From Sipunculus nudus (Eukaryota; Annelida; Sipuncula; Golfingiida; Sipunculidae): DNA of 64,000 bases. Shown piece by piece: positions 21,505 to 33,480 of the stretch; position 1 is the first letter of the stretch, and every line of letters starts with the position of its first letter. The position numbers and the translations under genes are program-made. The stretch spans positions 99,189,642-99,253,641 of the forward strand of contig CM049306.1 in assembly GCA_026874595.1 (NCBI GenBank). The letters run 5' to 3'. Under the pieces are notes generated by a model. The model did not search any database, was not told the DNA's origin, and was given only the letters and a program-made list of their open reading frames with translations.

Positions 21505-24500
21505 TTCCAAGCATAAACTTCCATGAACACAGGCTTGCGATCTCCAGTTCACAGATTTTCACGTCGTTATGGTTCTGTGCGTGAGTACACTGTCTACGTG
21601 TGCCTGTTAACCAAAACAAGACTTGCTAGACCAGAGATCTCATCATGTGTATCCGCGACAGCTAGCAATAATTTAGAAGAAAGAAGAAATGCAAATAAAA
21701 ACCGCTTGAAGCTTAAAGAATCGTGATTTGTGAAGTTGCGCGATACGACCACTAGTTGACGTACGCGTTATGTTTATGTTTAGCGCTACTGATCGCGCCC
21801 GATGCAAGCTTATTGCCACTCCTGTATAGGAGTAAGCATGCGGTTTTAGAACGAAATGTTGGCAGATACCATAACTTGTTAGGGTGAAAACGTTATAGTT
21901 TCTCTATGTATAACATACCAGGTTGTGAACGGGTCCTTTTAAACGTGGCTATCCTTTCAAACGCGGCTGTTTAACATGAATCTCTCCAAGCTTGCATGGT
22001 TCCAAATTTGGTCTTGTAACCGGGGTATTGCTGTACATTTTGACCTTTATCGAGCCCTCGGCTACTGACAATTGCTTCAAAAAATATTCAGTGACACGTT
22101 TAATCTTACCGACACTTTCGATAGCATTGTTGTTATGGACTGAATAATGTAGACAGGTGAAGGTGAACAAAACAAAGACCATGTTATTCATCCTTCCTTC
22201 ATTCAAATTGATACATTTTCATCTGTATTATTGTGGACTTATTTTATCTTGTAGTTTGTATAACGTCGATAAAAACAAAGGCCACTCAACTTTATTATGT
22301 AACTGTATTTTTGTTTGCCCAGCTATTAACTTGCTTCTGGTTGGCATGATAAAAATAAGCGTATGCTTTTGTCGTTTAGATGACCTTTCTCACAATATGC
22401 TCAGGTTTAATTAAATATATTCTTTTCTTCAGGAAATTGGGCCATGTATGGCAGGTGGCAAAAAGTAGCCCAAACAAAGATTCCTGATTAACGAATAGCG
22501 CAATGATCCTTTCAAAATACATGATTGACATGTGGTTTAAAAATAACATCAAAACGAAGCTTTAATAATAAGACCGCACTAAAGAATTCCTGCACTTACA
22601 AGATAAAATACGGTTTAATTTTTAACAAATAATAAGCTCGATTAAAGATTATGTTTCTGTAGGATCCACTTGACTTCCCCGTCTTCCAAATAACACTAGC
22701 TGCTCATTAGTGTATTGTAAATGTCAGTTCCTAATGAAATCTGCCCGAGATTTTCTAAGAAGAAAAGGATACGTCAATTAAAGCCGAATATTCACGTACC
22801 TTTTCTATAGAATGTATATGATTTATATGGATTACTATTCGTATATGTCAATGAACTGTAGGTGATTCTTATATAGAGATGTTTTATAATGCCTCAGGGA
22901 CGCGGGTGCATAAGCTTGTTGAAAGGTAGTAGGTTCCATATGTGGGAGAGATATAAGGCCACTAATTTACAAAACGCCCTTCGTAAGTCTCTGGATTGAA
23001 TAACTTACTAGTGTAAGCGGTTGTGTCTAAATTTTAGCTTATGAGGATTTTTTATATACATTTTTGCAAAAATACGTTTTTCATAATTTGGATAATAACG
23101 TAAATAAAAATCGATGCATTTTGTCCGCTATCTTGGATAAATTGCGGCCATATTAAAACATGATAAGCTACTATTTAAATGATAAGCAAATATTTAAGTG
23201 ATGATGTTCTTATGTTCTCAAAAATTTGTCTATTTGCATAATATATCTGCATTTTATTAATTAAAGATATGAGGGTTTATATAGACATGCGTCATATATT
23301 ATCAAAATTGAATATTTTGTACCCGGAATACTTTATTCTTTCTATAAAACTAAAAATAATCAATAAATTAATAATTATATTATAAATTCTACTTATTCGT
23401 TTAGATATGCAAATTTACGCAAATTATAAATTTTATTAAAAATAAAAAAAAAATAAATTTTTATTTGGTAACAGAAATCGACTCCTCAGGAAAAAATCAA
23501 ATAAGAAAAGTTGTATATTTAGGATTGTTCTTGGGTAACCCCTGTCTATAATGGCGGTTTTCGAGTAATATGTAACCCTGATTTCAATATTGCCGCCATT
23601 TAACCAAGCTGTCAGACGGAAAAAATGCAAACATCGATTTTTTGTTACATTATAATCCAACGTTATGAAAAAAAGTATGTTTGCAAAAATCTATAAGAAA
23701 ATTCGACAGAAAGACACAACCGCGTGTACTATACCGCCAAATTACCTGATTAAATGTGTTTTGATTATTTTGGAAGGCCCCCACATGGTATAGACATGGA
23801 TTTGAACAAGCAGCCGTTTTGTGGAAACGCTGTTTAGAAGGTCAAAGGGATTATATTTCATTAATAGACTTCAGATATTGGTAAAGGCCCATGACCTGAA
23901 CGCCCTTAATGAAATCACAATAATTTGACAAAGTAAGGCGCGGATCATGAAAATAATCGGGTCTCCAAACATATCTGTTCCCTCGAAAAGATTCGTATAA
24001 GAGATTCTTCATGCCATTGCCGTGGGACACTTTACTGTGCATGATATAAGACAACAAAGAACCCGATAATTTACTCCCTGTTCGAAAGAACACAGGAACG
24101 CTCATCACATTCATTCGGGTCAACTGAGAAATCTCAGCAGCCCTTTATTTAAAGATGGAACTTTTTGTCTAACAGTTACGATTTGTGCTTTGCTAAACAA
24201 TTCATGTAAACATAAACTATAAAAATGCATAAAAATGACTATTATTCCCCCTCTTCTCCACTTATTAATATTTTAACAAGCCAAATTCGCACACCACATA
24301 CCATGTAAATCAATCCAGCAGTTCCTGAAAAATCATCTTCTTTGCATGTATTTTACTATTAAGAGTCTTTACTGTGAAGGTGCTTAAACCTGTGTTTTGT
24401 CCAGTATCTCAGAACATATGTCACTTAGACCTCATTTTTTTAATCTAAGAGGACCGGTCCGGACATGTCAGCTTGTCAGGTTTGACAGGTACTACCGATA

Positions 24501-24512
24501 TATTTTGTTCTC

Positions 24513-24515
<3 letters not shown>
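21505..24515. other. Non-coding stretch, nothing recognised
   Basis: The stretch is very AT-rich, especially 23030-23470. Short ORFs were checked; none has a recognisable motif or splice framework. Confidence 0.45.

Positions 24516-24573
<58 letters not shown>
24516..24573. repeat. (TA)n microsatellite
   Basis: An uninterrupted TA run of about 58 bp. Confidence 0.98.
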
Positions 24574-24578
<5 letters not shown>

Positions 24579-24698
24579 CCTCCAGATTAACATATTTGGT
24601 ACTTTGCTGAGCCTTTGACGAGTGTTATCGCGGTGTATCTGATACAGAAGCAGGCAAGGTTCATATCGCACAAGTGCCAGATATGTATTGGGTCCTGA

Positions 24699-25091
24699 TT
24701 TGCATCTTTTTCAATTGTGATTTATTAAGAAGTGATACTTTATTTTACATTATTTTAGAAACGTTTCTGTGCCTGCCCCTATTGATTCAATAAAATTTAT
24801 TTATTTTTTTTTAATTCTGAAAGATTTGTGTGGGAGAGACACACCTACAGTGAGAAAGAATGACAAAGACTCAACGCCATAGCTTAGATGGTTTTCAGTT
24901 TGCATCTATTTCAATTGTGAATTATTATGAAGTGATACTTTGTTTTCTATTATTTTAGAATAGTTTCTGTGCCTGTACCGTTTTGATTCAATAAAATTTA
25001 TTATTTTTTTTAATTCTGAAAGATTGGTGTGGGAGAGACACACCCACAGACAGAGGGAAATATAAAGACTTAGCTTAGATGGTTTTCAGTT
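24699..25091 (+). repeat. Tandem duplication, two ~195-bp units
   Basis: The unit begins tttgcatctttttcaattgt at 24699 and again at 24899, 200 bp later. Both carry 'ttgattcaataaaattta' (an AATAAA signal), 'gtgggagagacacacc' and 'cttagatggttttcagtt'. It looks like a duplicated 3'-end-like segment, but no coding sequence precedes it. Confidence 0.9.
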
Positions 25092-26118
25092 AACTGAGCG
25101 TAAACTTCAGAGAGCGCATGCATGTTTATTACTATATATTTTCTTACTTTATCATCTCCCCGCTTTCAAGGAAAACATTCAGTCTGATAATAACATGATA
25201 AAATAACCTTTATTGTGCCATATAAATGAGATACTTCTGAATAATTACTTGAAATCTAAAAATAAAGAGGACCAGCTAATGTATATTTACCCCCGTTTGA
25301 TTCTTTCTGTTTTCTAATTTCTAGTTTTTCAGCTACTACATTAAATAATTAAAGTTCCTGCTTTGGAACTGAAGTAAATTATATAATGATGTCATAAATA
25401 TCACGCCCAGAGTTTATTTTCTACCCCATCAAGCCTTTAGATGTGTTGGCTGATATATATGAAGCACAGCTTTTAGATGTTGGGTTGTCCATCCTAACAA
25501 GATAGCTTTTATATCAAAATAATGCACACGATTTGGCACCCAGCAATACGGTAGCGATTATTTTTGTGAGTTACAAATGGTGAGTATACATAATGCACCT
25601 GGGCTGGGAACGGGCATGGTGCAGTGGTTTATACAATACCAGACTTTGAAACTGAAGCTACCCAACTAAAGTACATGCAGCCAGAAAGTTCAATTAATGC
25701 TAAATCTAACTAAATCACAGAACTGGTCTTTAATGCCTAAATAACTGCCGGCTCTTACCCCTACGTCCTAACATAAACAACACTTAAAGACTGAAAGCTG
25801 AAATAAAGTATAATTCCTCTCCGAACTTTGGTCTAGTATCAGTGGCATTTTCTAACGTCACTGGCGTTATCAGAAATAAAAATTAAAAAAAAACGGAAAA
25901 TTTCACTCACGGATGTTCCATTGATTCATGGGAAAGGGCAAATCCCCGTCCTCCAAGAATTTCACTTGGTCTTATAATGATTAAATTTTCTTAAACACAA
26001 TCATGAAAATCCATGATTTATTTTAATAAAGTCCATTGCACATGCAGTGATTAATGTATTGTTTCTTGGTTATTCTACCTTTCATTAGGTTTGATCATGA
26101 AAATATAATATTTTCATG

Positions 26119-26125
<7 letters not shown>

Positions 26126-26168
<43 letters not shown>

Positions 26169-26281
26169 TATAGCCGTGTTAGTCTGTAGTTGAAGCGTAG
26201 GTGACCCCTTTTAGATAGACTATCTAAAACAGTAAACAATGAGTGTGTTAATAAACAAGTTAGTCTATCTAAGAGGCGTCA

Positions 26282-26342
<61 letters not shown>
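26126..26342. repeat. Two (TA)n tracts flanking a 117-bp repeat end
   Basis: TA runs at 26126-26166 and 26284-26342 border a small non-TA segment (26167-26283). Confidence 0.95.
26167..26283 (-). mobile_element. Probable Penelope-like element terminus
   Basis: Read on the minus strand the segment ends with TACAGACTAACACGGCTA, a motif I associate with the ends of Penelope-like elements in vertebrates and invertebrates. It also holds a 22-bp inverted repeat (26201-26222 and 26261-26282, 20 of 22 matching) around a 38-nt loop. It sits between TA tracts. The family call rests on memory of that motif only. Confidence 0.45.
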
Positions 26343-26345
<3 letters not shown>

Positions 26346-27020
26346 TCAATTGCCTATTTCGGCCCCTCCCCTTCATGAATCCTTGCTACGCCCCTGATCG
26401 GTATTAGTCAGAAATTTCCGTTGTGTAGGCGTTATCACGTTTATGTGATATTACGGGTATGGCAGATTCCTGACGAGACTGTAAAGTTACCTCTTTCTTT
26501 AATTTTCCCTATTTAAATACTGTTTTATTCAGCAGGGTTTGCAAAGATTTTCCACCATGTTAGCTGGCAGAGGGCCTAGAATATGCCGACCGTTAGGAGC
26601 CTGGTATCACGGGTCTGGATCTTTTATCTGACCTTTGATCAAAACATGGAGTTGGTAAACTGCGCTATCTGTACGTGTTGTCATGGTTTAATATATTTGC
26701 TATGCATTAAAAAGTAGAATAAGGGCTAATCCAGGATTATGGAAAGTGGACGGTCCAACCAAGGAATGAGAAAACTTTAAAAAATGCCTTTGACCGAGAA
26801 AGGGAGGCGTCCAGGCGGAAAAACAATTAGTTTTAAACCCTAAAAAAGGTTTTTGCGGCTCGAAAGGTTGAGGTCCGGACCCCCTGCCCCCCTTTTCCTG
26901 GATCCGCCACTTCTGACTCAGGAAGACATGGTGTCGAATTACTTTTCGAGTTACGTACTGGAATTCTGAGACAATGCTATAAATTCTATGAGAAATGCTA
27001 TAACTGATGAAACTCTTCAA
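26343..27020. repeat. Fragments of two interspersed repeats
   Basis: At 26360-26400 the minus strand reads caggggcgtagcaaggatt. At 26860-26925 it reads cagaagtggcggatccagg followed by G-rich sequence. Both are the kind of terminus seen in abundant animal repeats. The 106-codon minus ORF over 26700-27020 is explained by the G-rich repeat and is not taken as a gene. Confidence 0.4.
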
Positions 27021-27867
27021 TTTTTAAAACACTCAGAAGCTATTTATCTAAAAAAACTTACTCAAAATAGGTAGTTATGTTTACTATCATAAATATCATA
27101 TCAAGACCGCAACATATGCGGTATAATTCTCATCTATTAAATTGGTGGGTCCAATTTGGCGTGGCTAATCTAATCGATTGTTACAGTGTTTCTTATGGTT
27201 GTGTGGGCTATTGCAGTCGACTTTGTCTCTTTAAAAAAAATCTACGCGAGTGTATAATTAACTGACAATTTAGTTTAGATAAATATGATAGTGGTCGGTA
27301 AAAGAGCTAAATGGTATATTAAATATGTAGTCGAACATAAGGTTTATTTCACATATTACCGTGTGTTTATTCCAAGATACAAAAACCTTTTTATCGGGGT
27401 ATTTAAAGTTCACAGGTCCGCACATAAACTGAGTGATTGCCTTCATATAATCCCATAGCCCGTTCATCACCACGCACTCTTTACCAAAGCGAAGCACATA
27501 TCGGAACCCAGCCCCACTAATTTAAAGCATCGGTCCCATAACATCCATTTTATATGTAACTCATTTGTTTTGGCGTGAAAACTAAAGCATAGTCCCGTAG
27601 TTGCCACCCTATCCTTCATTTTCGCACGTTTTCCCGATTCCCAGACACGACTCACGTTTCCGGAGCACTTGGTCGTAATAACAGCATTGTGGACATCTAA
27701 AAGCCGGGAATGGTATATATACGCGATATGTATTAATGTTGAATGGTCACGCAAATTTCTGAGCCATCGCCACTGTGAAGCGCAGCCTATGTATTAGCGT
27801 CTCTTTAAAGGAATTTTACCACATTTATCAGATAGAAATGCCGCCTCACACACTAATGAAACTGATG

Positions 27868-27870
<3 letters not shown>

Positions 27871-27924
<54 letters not shown>
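27871..27924. repeat. (TA)n microsatellite
   Basis: A TA run of about 54 bp. Its translation (IYIYIY) inflates an ORF that is not a gene. Confidence 0.98.
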
Positions 27925-27926
<2 letters not shown>

Positions 27927-28538
27927 TGAATCTATATACCCCGGCGAGTTATCTCACGTTCCTATTGGCGTGGGAGGTATTATCAACAGACCAAAAACTT
28001 CAATTATAAAATCAGCCTCAGTCAGAACCCATGTTTTAAGTATTACTGACCCTCCATTAGCGAGAAAAGATATATTAAATATTGTCGCCGACAACCTGTC
28101 TGTCGGACGTTTTCTTTGATCATAGCGAAACCGACGGATAATATATTGGTTCTTCCTTATGATAGACTGCAGACTGGAATCTCCGCTGACACAAAAGAGC
28201 AGGAGTCGATTGTTGTCATACAGAAGAGACGACATACAATAAACGTATCCTTTAGCAGATTTCTCATTTGTCCTTAGAGTTCTTAGTGAGGGATTGTGTC
28301 ACCCGATAAACGTTGCCCCTTACCGGTACCCTAGGTAAAAAGCTGCCCTTAAAAAGTGACGGACAGGGTCACCTTAGGTTTAACGTGGTAAAGTAGAGAT
28401 GGGGTAGGTTTTGATGGCGCACTCATCGTATTGGCACTCAGGTAGATAATAAAACACAAGGCAGTGCCTAAGCAACAAGGAATAAATTAACAGAAAATTA
28501 CAGAATTCAAAACCAACTACCAGACAGGGTCCCCAGCC

Positions 28539-28826
28539 TGTTATGTCTTACAAGAGCAGGAATATAGTCCACATGAAATGCACTGGCTGCACACAAAAAC
28601 AAACAACTCAGTTAAATAAATAGTTTGGTAAGCAGTCTCTAGACGTCATAAACTATTAGTACTGGTCCCTGACTGGCGGCACCGGACTAGACTGGCGGCA
28701 CTGGCCTCATCCTGTCGGCACTGACCCCCGACTGGCGGCACCGGTCCCCAAATGGCGGTACTGGACCCCGACTAGCGGCACTGGTCCTCGACTGGCGGCC
28801 CTAGTTCCCTGTCTAGGATCCTAACA
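28539..28826 (-). repeat. 3' LTR of the Gypsy-like element, with minisatellite
   Basis: In minus sense it starts TGTTAGGATCC and ends GACATAACA. The minisatellite (plus-strand unit about gactggcggcactggtcccc) fills 28665-28806. Confidence 0.6.
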
Positions 28827-28859
28827 AATCGTATTGTATCATATCATCTATCGTAACAC

Positions 28860-29021
28860 GACGCATCCGCTGCAGAAAGCAGCGAAAAGGGCTTTGCCCT
28901 TTAAGTATTGAGATGGAATGCCATTTTATCTCGTGGAAACTCTTGGCTCACTGCCAATCTCTCGAATTTCTCGAGATAATGCATCGGTCCTTTTGATCAA
29001 TTCATCAAAAGGCGGCAACAT
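28860..29021 (-). pseudogene. gag capsid-region remnant (Ty3/Gypsy type)
   Basis: On the minus strand a short frame contains YLEKFERLA followed closely by FPRDKMAFHL, then, after a frame break and stop, LKGKAL. This is the conserved order of Gypsy-type Gag capsid segments (YL.RFE...A, W..HL, L.GKA). The frame is broken, so it is a relic. It lies directly upstream (minus sense) of the 3' LTR, with no room for pol. Confidence 0.6.
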
Positions 29022-29756
29022 TTCTGCCGGAAACTAAACACATGAATCCACATCTGCTGCTTGCTTAGTAGACTGATACCTGGCGCTATATGGCCCCTCT
29101 GCTCTCCGCCTATCATAGAGGCGAGGGCACAGCGTCATCTGAAGTACTCCTAATTGCAACTCTGTTTCTTCAGGAAGACTGTTTCCAACTCCAATATGCA
29201 CGCTCATGTCGGTGGTCATGGACGCTCACGCGGTCCTGGTTGATTACCGGTGAAGAGTTCTTGCGAGATAACTTTCTTTGTCACTTCAAGTTTAGAAATA
29301 TTTAAAAGGGAGTTGTTGCACAAAAATTGAATGATCGATGTATATATAATACGACATACTGAATAAGTTTGAAATTCCACTGTACGTGGAATTGATTTAT
29401 CATTAATATCTATTAATCTTATCATTAGTGTCACATGAATTGTACAGCCAACTTTTGGCAACTTCAAACGAATTTTTTTTTTCACATATATACATATTGG
29501 AGTTGGAACCAGTCTACCGGAAGGTCAGGAGCTAAAACTTGGCGTAATGAAGATGGCGTTGTGTCCTTATCTCTTTAATATTGGCTGAGAGCAGCGGGGC
29601 CTTAATAGCGCGGGGTACCAGTCTACTTACTCAGGCGCTTCGTCCCAACCATGTACAGGATCAAGGTCTGTTGAGACAATGATAGATCCCTGCAAGGGGA
29701 TGTGCTTACGACATGGAGCTGCAGCGGGTGTGACCTGGATTGCTTGGGCAACCACT

Positions 29757-30585
29757 TGTTACGGAACCTAATATCAACAGATCACGTATGCGTGATGAAC
29801 ATAAATTTTGTAATAAAAAAATTAGATTCTGTAACCCTAGGCAGCGTGAAATGCCTAGGGGAACAAATAAAGAAGTCAGTGTTTTTTTGTTAACAAATAA
29901 CTATAATTTATTCCTAAATCAACCCTAACATTACAATACACTAACTCAATACAATTACACAGTATAACAGCAGTATAACAGCAAATCAATACAATCACAC
30001 AGTACCTGGATACCACCACTGTCACAGCGATAAATCCTTTAAAATGTATAAGCCGGTTGAACAGTTCACACAAATCTCCTCGGAGAATAACAGTCCAATG
30101 TAATCTATTGTTATCCATAACTGAAATCTTGGCTGTGATCCGAAAGGCAAACTGAAGACTACATAAAATCCGTCATAAATTTGAAGAAAATCTCTCACTG
30201 CTGCATGTAGCGGAAAAGGTCCCACTCTTCTGTGTCCGCTGGAATATTCTCTCACCTCTCTCTCTCTGCTCTCAAACACAGCCCCTATTTATAGCTTCTC
30301 ATCTCAAGCCGAGAACTTTCCATTTCTCGAACAATCTAAAGAATCTAACGTAATACACAGTAAACCGCGTTACAGGAAACATCTAGAAAGAGAACGCTGT
30401 GTCCGTACATGTTAGGGTTCACACAAGAGCCGGCCCGGCTCGGCCAAGCGAGAAAGCCACCAGACTAGAATGGCAGCGAGAGTTCATCCAGTACGGATTA
30501 AACTGAGAGTGCAACACACGGCCAGGCGAGGCCGCAACAACACGAGTTACGCCCGTGTCACACAATAAAAAAGACAGCTGTAACA
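29757..30585 (-). mobile_element. Solo LTR D (minus), 829 bp, nested in the Gypsy-like element
   Basis: In minus sense it starts TGTTACAGCTGTC and ends GTTCCGTAACA. CACT stands on each side (29753-29756 and 30586-30589). A TATA box lies at 30285-30294 (minus tataaatagg), followed by the shared leader-like part 'ggacacagaagagtg'. A poly(A)-type aataaattatagttatt lies near 29900. Confidence 0.9.
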
Positions 30586-30989
30586 CACTGTATACAACAA
30601 GTCGGACCACATGCACCTGGACGTCACCTTTCACTCCAGAATCGCACCTATTCACAAAACACATGCTTAAATCGTGTGGCACGTATTATTGTTTTTATAC
30701 TTTTACACCACTACTTCACCGATATTGCGCAGCAATATAGTTCCTAGAGTTTTACAACATGTAAAAGCAAACAGAAAATCATATTCTCTTTAAACGTTAT
30801 ATTTAGAATGAATGTTGTCAATGTATGTTTCATATTTGCTCCAAAACCTTAATTATTGTAATTTTTAATTGCAAGGCGATATAGCTTGTGTTCGACTAAA
30901 AAAAAGTGCCTTACTATACTTGATTGGCCGAGATCTATCGCTTTCATAGGCGAGATCTCACGTGAGAAGAATTGCCGCGACCCCAAACT

Positions 30990-31215
30990 TCGATAACTTT
31001 AACTCATGCCTTCGAGGCTCCAGCTCTCTATTCTGTAACTCTAACTCTAGCTCACGAACCCTTGCATGCTCCTCCCTCTCTCTTTAACGCTCCTTTCGTT
31101 CCTGCACGGCCTGCTCTTAAGCCTGAGTAACTTTGCTCTGAGAGAACTGCTATAAATTCCCCCCTGTATAACCAATCCCTTAGCCACAGTCTATGGCTTT
31201 TTCAACAGGTCAATA
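30990..31215 (-). pseudogene. gag N-terminal coiled-coil remnant
   Basis: One minus frame, broken by several stops, reads as a charged heptad-like stretch: QERKER, then REREEHARVRELELELQNRE. This matches the coiled coil commonly found at the start of Gypsy-type Gag in invertebrates. It lies between the 5' LTR-like repeat and solo LTR D. Confidence 0.5.
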
Positions 31216-31397
31216 GTGATAAGTGATCGCTTAACATGGACGCACGAACCTCCGTTATAACTGTGGGATCTCGACCTGAGCGCTAACGCAACCGAACTCT
31301 ATGCTACCTTTAATCTATCATTACACCACACTGACTAACTGACGGACACCAAGTCCGATCTAATAGGATACACGGACCCTCAAAAACCAGGAAATTC

Positions 31398-31708
31398 TGT
31401 TACGCCTTTCATTGACAAGAATATAGTTCACTTGAAATGCACTGGCTTACCACAAAAAAGCAACTCAGTTATATACAGAGTCCGGTTAAACAGTCTCTAA
31501 GACGTCCTCAACTGCCGATACTGGTCCTGACTGGCGGCCCTGGTCCCAAACTGGCGGCTCTTGACCGTGACTGGAGGGACTGACCCCGACTAGCGGCACT
31601 AGACTCGGCGGCACTGGACCCCGACTGAGGGCACTTGATCCCAACTGGCGGCACTGGTCCCCGACTGGCGGCCCTGGACATCAATTGTTCATGCATAGTC
31701 TTAATTAT
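31398..31708 (-). repeat. 5' LTR-like repeat of the Gypsy-like element, with minisatellite
   Basis: In minus sense it ends AAAGGCGTAACA at 31398. The minisatellite (31517-31680) shares its unit with the one at 28665-28806 but differs in copy number and order. A 188-bp minus ORF over it is just the repeat read as protein. Confidence 0.5.
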
Positions 31709-31963
31709 AGCCTATTTAATTTTCGTTATAGGGAACTGACCGTGATGGTGCGTCCGTCATCCGTAACCCCCTTCCCCTCTAACCAAACTTCTAGATCCCC
31801 GTATCTCCAAATATATTGACCCACCTTTGAAAAGAATAACTTGTTTCAAAACTTGTGTAAAAGTGGTTGATTGCACTAAACCCGCTCTATACACCTTAAA
31901 ACTCCTATCCTTCATATTGTTCTTTTGCATTCTTTAAAATACGCTTTGAACAGTAGAATATAT

Positions 31964-32829
31964 TGTAACGGAACCTAATATCAACAGATCACGTATGCGT
32001 GATGAACACAAATCCTGCAATGGAGATTAAAAAATCAGACACTGTAACACCAGGTACCGTGAAATGTTTAGGGGAATGAATAAAGAAGTCAGTGGTCCTT
32101 TGTTAACGAATAATTTATAATAATCTATAATTTATTCTTAAAACAACCCCAACACCACAATACACTAAATCAATACAATTATACAGTATAACAACGGTAT
32201 AACAACAAATCAATACAATCACACAGTAAAATAACAGTATAACATCAAATCAATACAATCACACAGCCTAATAAACAAAGTGCACAGTACCTGGATACCA
32301 ACACCGACACAGCGACAAGTTCTTTAAAATGTATACTCTCGGGCAATAACAGTCCAATGTAAAGCTCTTGTAACAATCCAGAAAGTAAACTTGAGGCAGG
32401 CAGCATTAAATTGTATAGAGTTAGTAATGGTAGAATGCCTGAAATTACTGGATAATCGGATAGGTCCCACACGTCTGCGTCCGCTGGAATATTCTTTAAC
32501 CTCCCTCTCGGCTCTAAAACACAGCCCCCATTTATAACTTCTCGCCCGAAGCCGAGAATTTTCCACTTCTCGAACATTCCAAAGGATCTAACACAATACA
32601 CACTAAACACGCGTTACAGGAACCATCCAGAAGAACATCGCTGTGTCTCCACATACCAGGGTCCACACGTGACCTCGCCCCGGCCCAGCCAGGCGAGAAA
32701 GCCCCATGCTATCATGACAACGAGAGCTCAACCATCACGGATTAAACCGAGAGTGCAACACGCGGCCAGGCAAGAGCGTCACAACACGAGTTACGCCCGT
32801 GTCACGCAATAAAAAGTGCACCTATAACA
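31964..32829 (-). mobile_element. Solo LTR E (minus), 866 bp
   Basis: In minus sense it starts TGTTATAGGTGC and ends GGTTCCGTTACA. ATAT stands on each side (31960-31963 and 32830-32833). It is closely related to LTR D along its length, including the U3 part near 'acacgagttacgcccgtgtca' (plus strand) and the TATA region (tttataa, near 32531). Confidence 0.88.
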
Positions 32830-32833
32830 ATAT

Positions 32834-33480
32834 ATATAAATATATGGTAATAGTTGGTCAAAATATTGATTAATATATAATTCCCCAATAGTTTCTGGTT
32901 GAGGGCGCCAGAGAGTAGTCGATGGTTGCTGCTGTAAGTTGTACAGCACTCTTTCTGACACAGTTGATTCTTAGGAACTCTCGAGATGGATATGAGAAAT
33001 CGTTTTAATGACAATGAGGGAATTGTATCACAGAAATGTTGCAAAAACGGATTTATAGGGTAAGCATGATGTACTATGAAATGCGTAATACACGAGTAAT
33101 TTGGCACAAATGCGTTTACCCAAGGTTATAAAAATATTTCTCAAAGGAGAAAAGACTGAATAGCATGCAATTTTATCATATATCAAATATATTTGTTCGT
33201 GGACAAGCGAATTTATAATGAAAGAATTAAAAAGTTTGTAACCCAAATTCCGCGCGGATTTAGCAGTAATACATTCACGCAAATTGTTGAAATCACAAAA
33301 GAGGAATATCTATCTTCAAGAGGCTTCGCACTCCTAGAGAACAAGTATTCATTTATCAATGGCCATGTCTCACACCAACCACTCCTTTTCCCTATTAGGG
33401 AGGTGTTGGAAAATCCCGTTCCATTTACAGACATTCATGGTAGAAAGATATTGCGTTGTGTCAGCTTGATCTAAAGAACT
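32834..33480 (+). other. Unassigned open frame (about 33193..33474) and flanks
   Basis: A 93-codon plus frame with no in-frame ATG ends at TAA after ..GRKILRCVSLI. It has a plausible amino-acid mix (KKFVTQIPRGFSSNTF, EITKEEYLSSRGFALLENKY), but the opposite strand is also open over the same span. I recognise no family. It may be an old mobile-element fragment or an exon. Confidence 0.2.

Larger units (their letters stand above)
28539..31708 (-). mobile_element. Decayed Gypsy-like element keeping only gag remnants
   Basis: Two related repeats in the same (minus) orientation lie at 28539..28826 and about 31398..31708. Both end (minus sense) in TAACA and contain a 'tgagttg' TATA-region and 'cagtgcatttcaagtgaact'-like block plus a 20-bp GC-rich minisatellite. 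Between them are two gag-like remnants and solo LTR D. The flanking 4-mer agcc occurs at 28535-28538 and 31709-31712; the outer end of the right repeat is badly worn, so that boundary is tentative. No protease, reverse transcriptase or integrase motif was found. It could be an internal deletion or a gag-only element type. Confidence 0.6.

Noticed and set aside
26700-27020. 106-codon minus ORF
   Set aside because: The central part is a G-rich interspersed repeat fragment; no domain.
31508-31696. Serine/proline-rich minus ORF
   Set aside because: It is the LTR minisatellite in translation.
28539-32829. LTRs D and E as the two ends of one element
   Set aside because: Each has its own exact 4-bp target duplication (cact and atat) and no primer site follows E, so they are separate solo LTRs.
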